NCBI RefSeq assembly: GCF_023016005.1
Contig: NZ_JALKAZ010000001.1
Location: 2,487,902 to 2,551,901 of the forward strand
DNA: 64,000 nt
Source of the DNA: Erythrobacter sp. F6033
Lineage (GTDB): Bacteria > Pseudomonadota > Alphaproteobacteria > Sphingomonadales > Sphingomonadaceae
Direction of reading: 5' to 3'
Positions 33,193 to 42,753 of this stretch are shown here, one piece after another (position 1 is the first letter of the stretch; each line of letters begins with the position of its first letter). The notes beneath the pieces are model-generated. The model saw nothing but the letters and a program-made list of their open reading frames with translations. It was not told the DNA's origin and made no database searches. A program made the translations under genes and the position numbers.

Positions 33193-36100
33193 TTAGAATT
33201 CGTAGCGCGCACCGATCTGGATACGCCAAGCCGATGGGTTGATCGCGATGTTGTTCTGATCATCCGGGTTGAAGCCCGAGATGATGTAACGACCGTCATC
33301 GTCGACACCGCCGTCAGCCACGTCAACGAGGCCGTTGAAACCACCGCGCGAACGCAGGATGTTCCACTCATCGTTGATCAGGTTGAGGAAGTTCGAGAAG
33401 TCAGCGAACAATTCGATCCGGTCATCAGCGATTCCGGTCAGGCTACCGAGGAACGGAATTTCCTGACTGAAGCGCAGATCCATGTCGATATGCCAGTCAT
33501 TGCGGCAGGTGTTACGCAGGATCGTTGCACCTGGTGTGAAATCACAACCTGATGCAGCAACGTAATCAACTACTGCAGCCACAGCCGCCGGATCGGACAT
33601 TGGCGAAACGTTCACGTCGTTCACGCCGGTTGGGACGTAAAGCAGAGCGTTGTCGGTACCCGAAGACGAGTCAGCGAAGACGCCGCCGCCATCGAAGGTC
33701 AGGCTGTATGGACGACCTTCACGAGCCCGGAAGAAAAAGCCGAAGCTTGTATCGTAGCCGTCAAGGAACTGCTCGCGGAAGTTAACCGCTGCAGTAAAGT
33801 TATGACGGGTTTCCGTGGTCGCTGTGGAGACAGCTGGGTTCTGACGGTCAAACGCGGCAGTAACGTCAAACGACGACGTTGCTGTCGAAGACTGGTTGTT
33901 ACGTGCGTTGTTTGAGTCAGTGTAGGCATAACCCAGTGTTACGCGGGTCGAACCGCCCTGTGTGAACAGGCCGCTTTCGAACTGCTTGCTGAGAACGATC
34001 GAAGCAGAGTGTGCTTCCGAGCTACCAGCATTGGTCAACTGGATGTTGTCGTCACGGCGCGTGTTGAAACAATCGGCGGTGACGCCGGTGTAAACAGGCG
34101 GGGTGCCGCCTGTGCCCTGAAGAACTGCATTACAACCAGCGTTAGTCGAATCGATCGCCTGGTAAATCGGACGACCATCGACGGTGAACCCATTGATGCC
34201 CGTGCGGATATCCGGAGTCTGCGACAGATCAACAAAGTTCAGCGCATCGTTGAACTTCGAATAGATGTAGTCGAGCTGCAGGTTCCAGTTGCTGAAGAAG
34301 CCTGTTTCCGCACCGATTGTGGTTTGGAAAGCAAGGCTTGCACGCGTCACTGTTGGAACGTCAAAGTCTGGCGCAGTCGACTGAACGTCGGCCAGACCCG
34401 CGGCTGCATCAGCAGCACCGCCATCAATCGCACATTGTGGGAAGCCAGTGAATGTGCCGTTGGTCACAACGTCAAACTGACCGGTTACCGGGTCAACCGC
34501 AATATCGGTGGCCGAGCAATCGAAACGGGTTGTACCCAGAGCGCTCGAGAAGCCGTTGTTCGAGAACGCGTTGGAATAGTACACAACCGGGTCACCGCCC
34601 GAGAAGATGCCCACGCCGCCAGTGATACGGCTGTCCGAAATGAACCCGTCATTGTCGAATTCATAGGTCGCCGAAAGGCGTGGAAGCAGAACCGTGTCGA
34701 TACGACCGAACGAGTTAGCATTGGTGAAACCATAGCGCTCGAGGAAGTTCGGGTTGGCACGCGGCGCATCGCCATCATACAATTGTACGCGGATACCGGC
34801 ATTTACCGTCAATTGATCAGTCGCCTGCCATTCGTCCTGTGCGTAGACCGAATAGATGCGGCGGCTAAACAAAGCAGCAGCATTGTTGATGTCGCCGTCG
34901 ATCGCAGCGTTGATGTCACCACCAAGAGCCTGACCAGTCGCGATTTCATCGGCGTTCGGGAACAGCTCGGTGCCGCCCGAAAGCAGACCCTGCTCAAAGT
35001 CAGCGAAGTTTTCGAAGTAGAGCGAACCGGTTGCGTTGATCGCGAACAGGTTGAACACTTGGAGATCGTTGATCTCAGCGCCAAGCTTGATGAAGTGACC
35101 GCTGCCCGCGTCCACATTCATTTGGAAGCGTGCTTGGTCGATTTTCGTGTCGAGCTGGTTAGCCGAACGGAAGATGCCCGGGCCAGTGCTGAGAATACCG
35201 TTCTGATCGGTGACACCGCCACCTGAAACGGCTGTGCCGTCAGGCGTAACGCCAACGACAAGACGCGGTGTCGGGTTGGCCGACTGCGCTTCGCCGAAAC
35301 CGACAGGACCCTGAACGTCACCGACTTCCGAACGGCTTACACGCAGTTCGGTTGAGATCGTGTCGCTCCAATCCGAATAGAGACGGACCGAGTAATAGTC
35401 AGAGATCGTGCCTTCGTCTTCGAAGCTGTTGAAGCCAGTGATGTTCTGACCGCCAAAATCGGATTCGATGTTGGTTTCTTCTAGGCGTTGGTAAGTTGCC
35501 TCGAGACGGTGATCGTCATTGATGATTGCATCAAGGCGACCGAAATAACGAACGTTACCTTCCGAAAGAGTGGTCGGGTAGCCGCCCACATCTTGGCCGT
35601 AAACGCGGTTGGCGATTTCGGCGAAAGTATCGAATTGCGCCTGGCTTACGAAATCTGCTTCGTTGGTGAAGCCGCCGCCAGCTGGACCGAAGTTGTTGCC
35701 TTGGCCAAGATCGACCTCTTCGTAACCTGCCGAGAAGAACAGGCGATCAGGGATGATCGGACCAGAGAGCGTCGCGCCCCAGCGCTTTTCTTCGTTGGCG
35801 TTAAGCGGACGACCGTCGATTTGATCGGCAAAAAGGCCGCCATCAAAGTAAGTGATGAAGGCAGAGCCGCTGAACTTGTTGCTGCCTGACTTGGTAACAA
35901 CGTTGACGAGACAGCCGGTGAATTCCGAGTATTCAACGTCAAACGGAGCAAACTCGACCGAAACCTGCTCAACCACATCGAATGGAAGCGGGAGCGAGTT
36001 ACGCGATGCGAATGGCGTGCCGTTCAGGCCGAATGTGTCGGATTGGACAATACCGTCGACAGTGAATGTGTTGGTACGGTCGTTACCACCGAGGCAAGAA

Positions 36101-36642
36101 ATACGATCAACGTCGTTGCTTGCTTCGAGGCTGACACGCGGATCGATGCGGATGATGTCGCGAACGTCACGAGTGATCGATGGGAAGGCTTCGAGCGTTT
36201 GGGTATCAAAAGCCGTACCTGGACCAACTGCAAGCTGGGTCACCTGAGCGCGGGCGCCGGTAACAACGATGACGTTGTCGGTTCCGCCGGCTGCGGTCGC
36301 ATTCAGCGTGAAGTTAAAGCCGGTGTTGCCAGAAATGCTGGTGAACACATTTTCAACTGTCTGACCTTCATAGCCGGGAGCAGTCACTGTTACAGTGTAT
36401 GGGCCGCCAGGTTGAAGCGAACCAACGCGGAAATCGCCGTTGGCGCTCGCGGTCGCATCACGGGTAGCGCCGGTACGTTCATCAACGATGGTGATAGTGG
36501 CACCCGCAAGAGCGGTACCGCTTGCATCAACGACTTGACCTTCGATGCCCGAAGTAATGCTTTGCGCGGCGGCAGGTGTGGCGATGGTAGCAGCAGCAGA
36601 AAGTGAGACGACGCTCGCTGCCAAGAGATATTTAAGTTTCAT
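33193..36642 (-). CDS. Oar-like TonB-dependent receptor with carboxypeptidase-regulatory-like N-domain
   Basis: 1149-residue outer-membrane protein. After the signal peptide (cleavage near PAAAQS) comes a CarboxypepD_reg-like beta-sandwich (about 30-110, GIEGQVVDASGTALAGATITIVDERTGATRDA), a plug region (about 120-250) with SNDVDRISCLGGNDRTNTFTVDGIVQSD, and a very large barrel ending in GARYEF. Cys residues in ISCLGG and FTGCLVNVV may bridge. Oar-type receptors are implicated in peptide, protein or large glycan uptake and signalling; substrate here unknown. The ATG at 36642 follows AGGGGC by 6 nt; the upstream frame extension is not signal-like. Confidence 0.92.
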   Translation of the reverse strand: MKLKYLLAASVVSLSAAATIATPAAAQSITSGIEGQVVDASGTALAGATITIVDERTGATRDATASANGDFRVGSLQPGGPYTVTVTAPGYEGQTVENVFTSISGNTGFNFTLNATAAGGTDNVIVVTGARAQVTQLAVGPGTAFDTQTLEAFPSITRDVRDIIRIDPRVSLEASNDVDRISCLGGNDRTNTFTVDGIVQSDTFGLNGTPFASRNSLPLPFDVVEQVSVEFAPFDVEYSEFTGCLVNVVTKSGSNKFSGSAFITYFDGGLFADQIDGRPLNANEEKRWGATLSGPIIPDRLFFSAGYEEVDLGQGNNFGPAGGGFTNEADFVSQAQFDTFAEIANRVYGQDVGGYPTTLSEGNVRYFGRLDAIINDDHRLEATYQRLEETNIESDFGGQNITGFNSFEDEGTISDYYSVRLYSDWSDTISTELRVSRSEVGDVQGPVGFGEAQSANPTPRLVVGVTPDGTAVSGGGVTDQNGILSTGPGIFRSANQLDTKIDQARFQMNVDAGSGHFIKLGAEINDLQVFNLFAINATGSLYFENFADFEQGLLSGGTELFPNADEIATGQALGGDINAAIDGDINNAAALFSRRIYSVYAQDEWQATDQLTVNAGIRVQLYDGDAPRANPNFLERYGFTNANSFGRIDTVLLPRLSATYEFDNDGFISDSRITGGVGIFSGGDPVVYYSNAFSNNGFSSALGTTRFDCSATDIAVDPVTGQFDVVTNGTFTGFPQCAIDGGAADAAAGLADVQSTAPDFDVPTVTRASLAFQTTIGAETGFFSNWNLQLDYIYSKFNDALNFVDLSQTPDIRTGINGFTVDGRPIYQAIDSTNAGCNAVLQGTGGTPPVYTGVTADCFNTRRDDNIQLTNAGSSEAHSASIVLSKQFESGLFTQGGSTRVTLGYAYTDSNNARNNQSSTATSSFDVTAAFDRQNPAVSTATTETRHNFTAAVNFREQFLDGYDTSFGFFFRAREGRPYSLTFDGGGVFADSSSGTDNALLYVPTGVNDVNVSPMSDPAAVAAVVDYVAASGCDFTPGATILRNTCRNDWHIDMDLRFSQEIPFLGSLTGIADDRIELFADFSNFLNLINDEWNILRSRGGFNGLVDVADGGVDDDGRYIISGFNPDDQNNIAINPSAWRIQIGARYEF

Positions 36643-36786
36643 GGTTGTGCCCCTGAGTGACTGGGAGAGTTTCACGACAAACAGCTTTATCAGCGCGATT
36701 GCTCTAGGGGCGTAGAGCGTCTGAAAAGCTACAGTTTTGTGACAATCCCATGAAACTGACTCCCTGATGAACGCTAACAAGCGCGC

Positions 36787-36809
36787 TTTGACGCCGAAAA
36801 AGCGTCAAA
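36787..36809. promoter_or_regulatory. Perfect inverted repeat upstream of Oar-like receptor
   Basis: TTTGACGC-N7-GCGTCAAA, perfect 8-bp arms, 145-167 nt before the receptor start. Lacks a following T-run, so an operator or leader hairpin is likelier than a terminator. Confidence 0.4.
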
Positions 36810-36843
36810 AACCGCAGAATTCAGCGGGTCACAGGCCTGCTGT

Positions 36844-36855
36844 TGCTGCAGTGCA
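36844..36855 (-). promoter_or_regulatory. TGCRCTGCAGCA element upstream of Oar-like receptor
   Basis: Minus strand reads TGCACTGCAGCA inside TTGC-N6-GCAA. It differs by one base from 3511-3522 upstream of the first receptor. Candidate binding site for a shared regulator. Confidence 0.38.
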
Positions 36856-36943
36856 ACGTAGAGTCAGAAAGTGCAATGATTCACGGCGAAGCCAGAAAAT
36901 TTCACCTGAGAGTACTTTTGTTACGCGCGAATCCGCCTGAAGG

Positions 36944-37894
36944 TCAGGCCAGATTGATCTCTTTCAATCGCTGCATCAGGAAATCCTGCGCGGTAATCGG
37001 CGCAAACCTTTCCGATTCGCTCGCATCACCTTTCAGTGGTTCGATCAGATAATCCGGACGGAAATGCAGGAAGAACGGCATGGAATACCGCGCCCTCTGG
37101 GCCGCTTCTCCGCTCGGATTGACCACGCGGTGCGTTGTCGATGGCAGCGCACCACCCGTCAAACGCTCCAACATATCGCCGACATTGATGACCAGAGCGC
37201 CCTCCGGGACATCGACCGAAAGCCATTCACCGGATTTGCTAAGCAGTTCGAGGCCAGCTTCTTCCGCGCCGAGCAGCAAAGTGATCGTATTGATGTCACC
37301 ATGCGCAGCAGCCCGGATTGCGCCATCGGGTGCATCCGGGCCAAGCGGCGGATAATGCAGCAACCGCATTACCGAATTGCCATCCTCGACAGTGGGCGCA
37401 AAGAACTGCTGATCCAGACCCAGGTGAAGCGCAATCGCTTCAAGAACGCGCAGCCCTGCATCTTCAAATGCAGAATACAAATCGCTGAAAACGGGTTCAA
37501 ACCCATCGACCTCGGACGGCCAAATGTTGGGCCGCATGAATTCTGCGAGTTCGTGCGACGGGTCAAGCGAGCGCCCGACATGCCAAAACTCTTTCAGGTC
37601 AAAGACATTGGCGTCTTTTGCCTTCTCGGTCCCGAATGGAGTGTATCCGCGTGCGCCGCCGCTGCCTTCGATTTTGTACGCCTGCTTCACATCGGCAGGC
37701 AAAGCGAAGAATTCTTTGGATTTCGCTTCGGCGTTGTCGATCAGTTCCTGAGGAATGCCGTGATCGCGCACCACGGCAAATCCGTATTCGGCGAAACTGC
37801 GGCCCAGCTCGTCTGCGATATCAGCAAGCGGTTGCGCGAGGGAGACACTGGCGATGCCAGCCGTTGAGCGGGTCGATGGTGCGTTTTTAGTCAT
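36944..37894 (-). CDS. Isopenicillin-N-synthase-like 2-oxoglutarate/Fe(II) dioxygenase
   Basis: 316 residues of the DIOX_N plus 2OG-Fe(II) oxygenase type. Fe ligands are His198 and Asp200 (AAHGDIN) and His255 (STTHRVV); Arg269 and Ser271 (RYS) would bind the 2-oxoglutarate carboxylate. N-terminal GFAVVRDHGIPQELIDNA and GARGYTPFGTEKAKD are typical. Relatives range from ethylene-forming and flavonoid enzymes to uncharacterised housekeeping members; the substrate cannot be told. It is transcribed from near the nupC stop, with a 68-bp gap, and may share a transcript. Confidence 0.9.
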   Translation of the reverse strand: MTKNAPSTRSTAGIASVSLAQPLADIADELGRSFAEYGFAVVRDHGIPQELIDNAEAKSKEFFALPADVKQAYKIEGSGGARGYTPFGTEKAKDANVFDLKEFWHVGRSLDPSHELAEFMRPNIWPSEVDGFEPVFSDLYSAFEDAGLRVLEAIALHLGLDQQFFAPTVEDGNSVMRLLHYPPLGPDAPDGAIRAAAHGDINTITLLLGAEEAGLELLSKSGEWLSVDVPEGALVINVGDMLERLTGGALPSTTHRVVNPSGEAAQRARYSMPFFLHFRPDYLIEPLKGDASESERFAPITAQDFLMQRLKEINLA

Positions 37895-37962
37895 GACCGC
37901 CCCTTACACCCGCGAAAGTGCACCTGCCAAGATTTTGCCGACAAAGTGCCGATCTGGAGCTT

Positions 37963-39294
37963 CTAAAACGGTAGGAAAATGCTCGCGAGCGCCGCGCTCA
38001 TCAGATTGGCGAGGCTACCTGCGGCAAGCGCTTTCAGGCCCAATCGAGCAATCACAGGCCGCTGATTGGGGGCGAGACCGCCTGTCACCGCCATCTGGAT
38101 CGCGATGGAGGAGAAATTGGCAAATCCGCACAGAGCGAATGTCACGATTGCTCGGCTGCGCTCTGGCAATTGGCCATCGGTCATCGCACCAAGATCGATG
38201 AAAGCGACGAATTCGTTGAGCACGATCTTCGTGCCGAACAATCCGCCCGCGAGCTGCGCCTGATCCCAATCCGAAATACCGATCAGGAACATCACCGGAG
38301 CAAATACATAGCCAAGCAATTGCTGGAAGGTGACATCAGGATATCCGAAGAAACCACCAATGCCGCCAAGCATTCCGTTGGCGAGCGCGACGAGAGCCAC
38401 AAACACCATCACCATCGCGCCGACAGCGACCGCCAATTTCACACCAGTTTGCGTGCCTTGCGCAGCGGCTTCGATTATATTGGCTGGGCGTTGGCCTTCT
38501 TCAAAAGTCTCAGCCATTTCGACTTCTTCGGCTTTGCCGCTTTCAACAATCGCCGCGGGGCCGCCCGCGCTGATACGCGCTTTGGGCAGCGTCACATCCT
38601 CGTTGGACGGTTCGGCATCGCCATCATCCGGCATAATGATCTTCGCCATCAGGATACCGCCGGGCGCCGACATAAACGCCGCCGCAAGCAGGAACGGCAC
38701 CGCGTCTGATCCGATGAAACTGGCATAGGCGGCAAGGATGGTTCCCGCGACACCGGCCATACCCACACTCATCAATGTAAAGAGCTGTGAGGGCGGAAGA
38801 GCAGCAAGATACGGACGAACGACCAGCGGGCTTTCGGACTGACCAACAAAGATGTTGGCCGCGCTACCCAGCGCCTCAACCTTGGTGATGCCGGTAATCC
38901 AGCCGATGGCCCCGCCGACCCAACGCACCAGCCGCTGCATGATTCCCAGATGATAAAGGATCGAGACAATCGCCGCGAAGAACACAATCACCGGCAAGGC
39001 AGCGATGACGAATGTGTTGGTGAAAGGGTTCGCTTCCATGGAGCCAAACACAGCCTCGATCCCGACTTTCGAATAGTCGAGCAACGCGATCACACCGCCG
39101 GAAAGCCATTCGATCACTTTCACACCCCAAGGTGTGCGAAGCACAAGCAACGCCATTACAGCCTGCAGAGCGAAGGCCGCCCCAACCACCCGCAGCTTGA
39201 TCCGTTTCTTTCCGTTCGAGAGCAGAAACGCGAAGCCGAGAATAGCAACAATGCCGAGCAGGCTAAACAGGATGGATGAAAGATTCTCGCTCAC
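37963..39294 (-). CDS. Concentrative nucleoside transporter (NupC/CNT family)
   Basis: 443-residue inner-membrane symporter for nucleosides. Conserved CNT regions: NIFVGQSESPLVVRPYLAALPPSQLFTLMSVGMAGVAGTILAAY, GGILMAKIIMPD and GLFGTKIVLNEFVAFIDLG, FALCGFANFSSIAIQMAV. A cytosolic or periplasmic acidic insertion (about residues 215-285, rich in Glu) separates two halves. I chose the GTG at 39294 (VSENLSS), because the extension to 39408 is not membrane-like; the ribosome site is poor. Confidence 0.9.
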   Translation of the reverse strand: MSENLSSILFSLLGIVAILGFAFLLSNGKKRIKLRVVGAAFALQAVMALLVLRTPWGVKVIEWLSGGVIALLDYSKVGIEAVFGSMEANPFTNTFVIAALPVIVFFAAIVSILYHLGIMQRLVRWVGGAIGWITGITKVEALGSAANIFVGQSESPLVVRPYLAALPPSQLFTLMSVGMAGVAGTILAAYASFIGSDAVPFLLAAAFMSAPGGILMAKIIMPDDGDAEPSNEDVTLPKARISAGGPAAIVESGKAEEVEMAETFEEGQRPANIIEAAAQGTQTGVKLAVAVGAMVMVFVALVALANGMLGGIGGFFGYPDVTFQQLLGYVFAPVMFLIGISDWDQAQLAGGLFGTKIVLNEFVAFIDLGAMTDGQLPERSRAIVTFALCGFANFSSIAIQMAVTGGLAPNQRPVIARLGLKALAAGSLANLMSAALASIFLPF

Positions 39295-39496
39295 GGTCGA
39301 ACGGTGCCCCCGATAATTAGGTATTCTGGCGATCCCATGCGCAGACCCCGTCTGCGCTCGAGGGGATGGCGTGGCATTTTGCCAGTGGGAGCGCAAGAGC
39401 AGAACCATCTGCTTTTCCCCGCAACAAAGTGTTGATTGGTGATGGCTGCATCTGCGCGGCTTTTCTTTTCACGCGCTGCGCCTTACGCCTGCTGGC

Positions 39497-40201
39497 ATGA
39501 GCGAAACCGAAACACAGCCCGAAGCAACTGGCCCTATCGCAGCGCGTGCGCTCGCGGCACCAATGGGCCTGTTCGTGTACATAATCCTGTATGGCGGAAT
39601 GACTGTTCTTGCCGGTGTGGTTGCGTTTAAGCAGGTGCAATTGTGGCCCAGCAATCTTGCGGTTGAAGCGGGTATTTTCCCGTTCCTGCTGTTGGTTGTG
39701 ATCACCAGCACGATTGCGCAGCTTTACGGGCAGAAACTCGCCAATAGACTGATCTGGATCGGTTTTATACCGCTCGCCCTTTCGGCTGCGCTGATCTATC
39801 TGGTGCTGTCCCTGCCCGCTTCGCCAGAGATGCTGGAGTTCCGGCTTGAGGATCTTTCCGCCTTTGAACGGGTGCTGGGCCAAACACCGCGCATCCTGAT
39901 GGCGGGCCCGGCGGCCTACATCACATCTTTGCTGCTCAATGTCTGGATTTTCTCGAAACTGCGCGGGTCAGGTGAGGCGACCACTATGGGGCTTATGATC
40001 CGCGGCGCTATCGCTTCTGCATTGAGCCAAGCGGTCGATTCCATCATTTTTATCACTCTCGCCTTCTATGGCGAATTTGACATCACAAACCTGATGATCG
40101 GCCAAGTCCTTGCGAAAGTAACGCTCAGTATCGTGCTCGTGCCGTTTCTCATCACAGGCGGCGTGAAGCTAGCTCAATGGCTGGATTCGCGCAGCACTTA
40201 A
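39497..40201 (+). CDS. Queuosine precursor transporter (YhhQ/DUF165 family)
   Basis: 234-residue membrane protein that salvages preQ0/preQ1 for tRNA queuosine. Around six helices; NLAVEAGIFPFLLLVVITSTIAQLYGQKLANRLIWIGF, GPAAYITSLLLNVWIFSKLR and IRGAIASALSQAVDSIIFITLAFYG are characteristic. I looked for a preQ1 riboswitch in the roughly 200-bp leader and saw none. Alone on the plus strand, divergent from nupC. Confidence 0.88.
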   Translation: MSETETQPEATGPIAARALAAPMGLFVYIILYGGMTVLAGVVAFKQVQLWPSNLAVEAGIFPFLLLVVITSTIAQLYGQKLANRLIWIGFIPLALSAALIYLVLSLPASPEMLEFRLEDLSAFERVLGQTPRILMAGPAAYITSLLLNVWIFSKLRGSGEATTMGLMIRGAIASALSQAVDSIIFITLAFYGEFDITNLMIGQVLAKVTLSIVLVPFLITGGVKLAQWLDSRST

Positions 40202-40234
40202 CCCAGAATGCTCTGGGCGGATCAGCCTGACAGG

Positions 40235-41455
40235 TCAGTCAGACAGCGCTTCAAACGTTAGTCCAGAATGGGCGCGAAGCCGTTCGATTAACGCATCGCC
40301 CAGAAGCGTCGCCGGTGTCCAGAAACCGCCCGGTGCATCGGCTGGCACGTCTTTCGCCAAACATGCCGCCGCTTGTGAAAGCATCTTGGCCGTTGAGCCG
40401 TATCCGGGATCACGATCACCAGTAACGCGGCAGGAGATTTTCTCGCCGTCAGGGGTGGTGCCCAAAAAGACGAGATCAAACTTGCCCTCCATCTGCTCTG
40501 TTGGGCTTGGCCCTTCACCGGGTTTCGGCAGGACCGTTTTTTCCAGAACCCAACGGACCGGAGGCAGCGCCATCGCGACCATCATTGCGCCCATACCGAT
40601 TGACGTCAGACGCGCCGCGCGTTTCCCGCGCGAGCCATCGCCCGTCGCCATCGCCTCTTCGTAGAGGAATTGCGTGCCGTAACTGTTGCCCGACGAGGCA
40701 TTCGATCTGTGCACGACCCGGGTATTAATGGCCGCCATGATGAACGGGGCGATCCAGCCACCAAACTCGCCGTCATATTCCATCTTCACTTCGCGCTGGC
40801 GAGCCGAGAATGGATGATCCGGCGGGCAGAGACTGTAGGGGTCTTTCAGTTCACGGCGAAGCTCTGCGTCGGCAGACGCTTCTTTCACCATATTGATCAT
40901 ACTCGCGATTGTTCCGCCAGAAGCACCGCCCTTCATCTTAACAACGCGCATATTGATCCGGTCGCAGGTCTTCCCGAATTTCTCCATCGCGAGGCTTTGC
41001 AAGAAATGGACGCCGAGATCAGACGGTATGGAATCAAACCCGCAGCAATGGACAATGCGCGCGCCGGATTTCTTTGCCGCGGCTTCGTGCTGCAATTGCA
41101 TCTTGCGAATCCATTGTGGCTCGCCTGTCAAATCGCAATAATGCGTTCCAGTGGACACGCAGGTTTTGACGAGCGTATCGCCGTAAAGCGCGTAAGGCCC
41201 GACGGTGGACATAACGACCTTTGTGCGGTCGCAGATCGCCTTCAGCGCCGCTTCGTCAGAAGCATCAGCCACAAGCATTTCGACGCCCGACAATCCGATC
41301 TCATCGCTCACCTGCTGAAGCTTGCTCAGAGACCGGCCAGCGATTGCCCAAGAGATCGATCCATCGGCAAATTGTTCGTGCATGTAGCGCGTTATGATCT
41401 GGCCCACGAAACTGGTGGCGCCGTACACAATGATATCGAATGTCTTGCCGGTCAT
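40235..41455 (-). CDS. Saccharopine dehydrogenase-like NADP-binding reductase
   Basis: 406 residues beginning with a Rossmann motif (DIIVYGATSFVGQIITRYM). The overall pattern (GDTLVKTCVSTGTHYCDLTGEPQWIRKMQ, HCCGFDSIPSDLGVHFLQ, KGGASGGTIASM) matches the trans-acting enoyl reductase-like subgroup found in lipid and polyketide metabolism rather than true lysine-pathway enzymes. Substrate unknown. Converges on the queuosine transporter gene; no terminator recognised. Confidence 0.85.
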   Translation of the reverse strand: MTGKTFDIIVYGATSFVGQIITRYMHEQFADGSISWAIAGRSLSKLQQVSDEIGLSGVEMLVADASDEAALKAICDRTKVVMSTVGPYALYGDTLVKTCVSTGTHYCDLTGEPQWIRKMQLQHEAAAKKSGARIVHCCGFDSIPSDLGVHFLQSLAMEKFGKTCDRINMRVVKMKGGASGGTIASMINMVKEASADAELRRELKDPYSLCPPDHPFSARQREVKMEYDGEFGGWIAPFIMAAINTRVVHRSNASSGNSYGTQFLYEEAMATGDGSRGKRAARLTSIGMGAMMVAMALPPVRWVLEKTVLPKPGEGPSPTEQMEGKFDLVFLGTTPDGEKISCRVTGDRDPGYGSTAKMLSQAAACLAKDVPADAPGGFWTPATLLGDALIERLRAHSGLTFEALSD

Positions 41456-41581
41456 AGTGAGCCTTGCGGTTGGAGCTGGTTGCGATCTTTGAACCCTATT
41501 CCAGCTCTATCAGCACTAAGCAATGTGATCGCGACCGTCGCGGGCGTTTTGCGACCATGGCCGGAAACCGGCTAAAGCCCG

Positions 41582-42502
41582 TCATTGAACCCTTTTGATG
41601 GTCACCTCAAAGTTCATGGAGGCTTTGCCGCCAATCCATTCGTGCCATTCGCTGAAGCTTTCATTCACTTTGAGATCACGACCAAGCTCATGGGCTTTGG
41701 TGAGCGCATCATGGGGTTTGTAAAAATCCAACGCGCCGAGCGGATCGAAGATCGTTCCGCGAATCCGCAAATCCGATACACCATCTTCGCCCGGAGGAAC
41801 TGTGATCGTGAGCGCCGCCGGACCGTTGTCATAAAACTTGTAGTTCTGCGAGCGCGGCCCCTTGTCCGTGCATCGTACGCTGAAGTTCCGGTTTTTTGAT
41901 TCCAGCTTATCTCCGGCGCTATCGGTAACACTGATCTTCGCCACCCCGTTGTAGCGTTTGCGCAAGAGCGATGACCCCCTGCATTCACCGCCACTGATGT
42001 GGAGTTGATAGATACGCGGAAGCGCTGCGACCGGCTCCGGTGGGGGTATGACATTTTGACCATCATCAACTGGAGCGATCGTTAGCTCTGCCGGAACAAG
42101 ATTGTATTTCGCTTCGCCCAACGCGCCTTTAACTATGCCCTCCAGAGTGCCATCCGGTTGGCGGTTGAAGACGACCTTTCCCATCATCGGCAGATCATCC
42201 GCTTCGAACGTGTTTGCTCCGGTCTGGCGAAAGTTCCGAAGTGTCACCATGCCCGGCTTCACCTTTAGGATAAGCGCGTGCGTCCACGGATCGACCACAT
42301 AAGCGCGCCCATTTTCAATCGTGATCCGCTTGTTGATCGTAGAGACGATGTATGTCCCGTCCGCGGTGGTTGCTTCGCCTTTTTCGACTTCTTCCACCAT
42401 CGGCAGGAACGCTGGCACTTGGGCCTTGGCCGGCGCCGTCGATATCATGGCTGCACCCAGCAGCGCGCCCGCAAGCATCGCAGATTTCATGTTGATAGGC
42501 AT
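41582..42502 (-). CDS. Secreted protein of unknown function
   Basis: 306 residues with a clear signal peptide (MPINMKSAMLAGALLGAAM, cleavage near APAKAQ). The mature part holds a beta-rich first half (TTADGTYIVSTINKRITIENGRAYVVDPW) and a second half with two Cys (GGECRGSSLL, SVRCTDKG) and IRGTIFDPLGALDFYKPHDALTKA. I recognise no family. AGGGGAA five bases upstream supports the ATG at 42502. It is divergent from the response regulator, and the palindrome at 42630 lies between them, so it may be a target of that system. Confidence 0.75.
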   Translation of the reverse strand: MPINMKSAMLAGALLGAAMISTAPAKAQVPAFLPMVEEVEKGEATTADGTYIVSTINKRITIENGRAYVVDPWTHALILKVKPGMVTLRNFRQTGANTFEADDLPMMGKVVFNRQPDGTLEGIVKGALGEAKYNLVPAELTIAPVDDGQNVIPPPEPVAALPRIYQLHISGGECRGSSLLRKRYNGVAKISVTDSAGDKLESKNRNFSVRCTDKGPRSQNYKFYDNGPAALTITVPPGEDGVSDLRIRGTIFDPLGALDFYKPHDALTKAHELGRDLKVNESFSEWHEWIGGKASMNFEVTIKRVQ

Positions 42503-42629
42503 CTCAGTTCCCCTGACTTCGCACCCATCCACGTGTGGGTTGTACGAAATTCAAAAAATTCACTTGGGCTCGCTTAGAATTAAGCAAGCTTCCGATGCCC
42601 CATTCATACGGAGGTGACCGAAAGCAGAC

Positions 42630-42647
42630 ATGGGGCTGATACCCCAT
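42630..42647. promoter_or_regulatory. Palindrome ATGGGG-N6-CCCCAT, site 1
   Basis: ATGGGGCTGATACCCCAT, perfect 6-bp arms, 107-124 nt upstream of the response-regulator ATG and 128 nt from the divergent secreted-protein start. A second perfect copy with another spacer precedes the kinase gene. Two identical arm pairs in one locus suggest an operator for a dimeric regulator. Another CCCCAT half-site lies at 42598. Confidence 0.6.
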
Positions 42648-42753
42648 CCGTTGCTTTGAGGTGCGCAGCAGACGAGCATGCGCAGAATTGCAAACCGACC
42701 AATTCCGATTCTATACCGCCATGGGCAGAGGCTTCGGGGGGACTGACAACGCC

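Larger units (their letters stand above)
36643..36943. other. Regulatory gap upstream of the Oar-like receptor
   Basis: No gene seen. It contains a hairpin-forming inverted repeat (36787-36809) and the TGCRCTGCAGCA element (36844-36855), and must hold the receptor promoter. I found no convincing Fur box. Confidence 0.5.

Noticed and set aside
34009..35226. 405-codon open frame on the plus strand opposite the Oar-like receptor
   Set aside because: Low-complexity antisense translation of a receptor barrel; no ribosome site or recognisable motif.
39295..39496. Possible preQ1 riboswitch before the queuosine transporter
   Set aside because: No pseudoknot-like C-rich loop and A-rich tail could be recognised.
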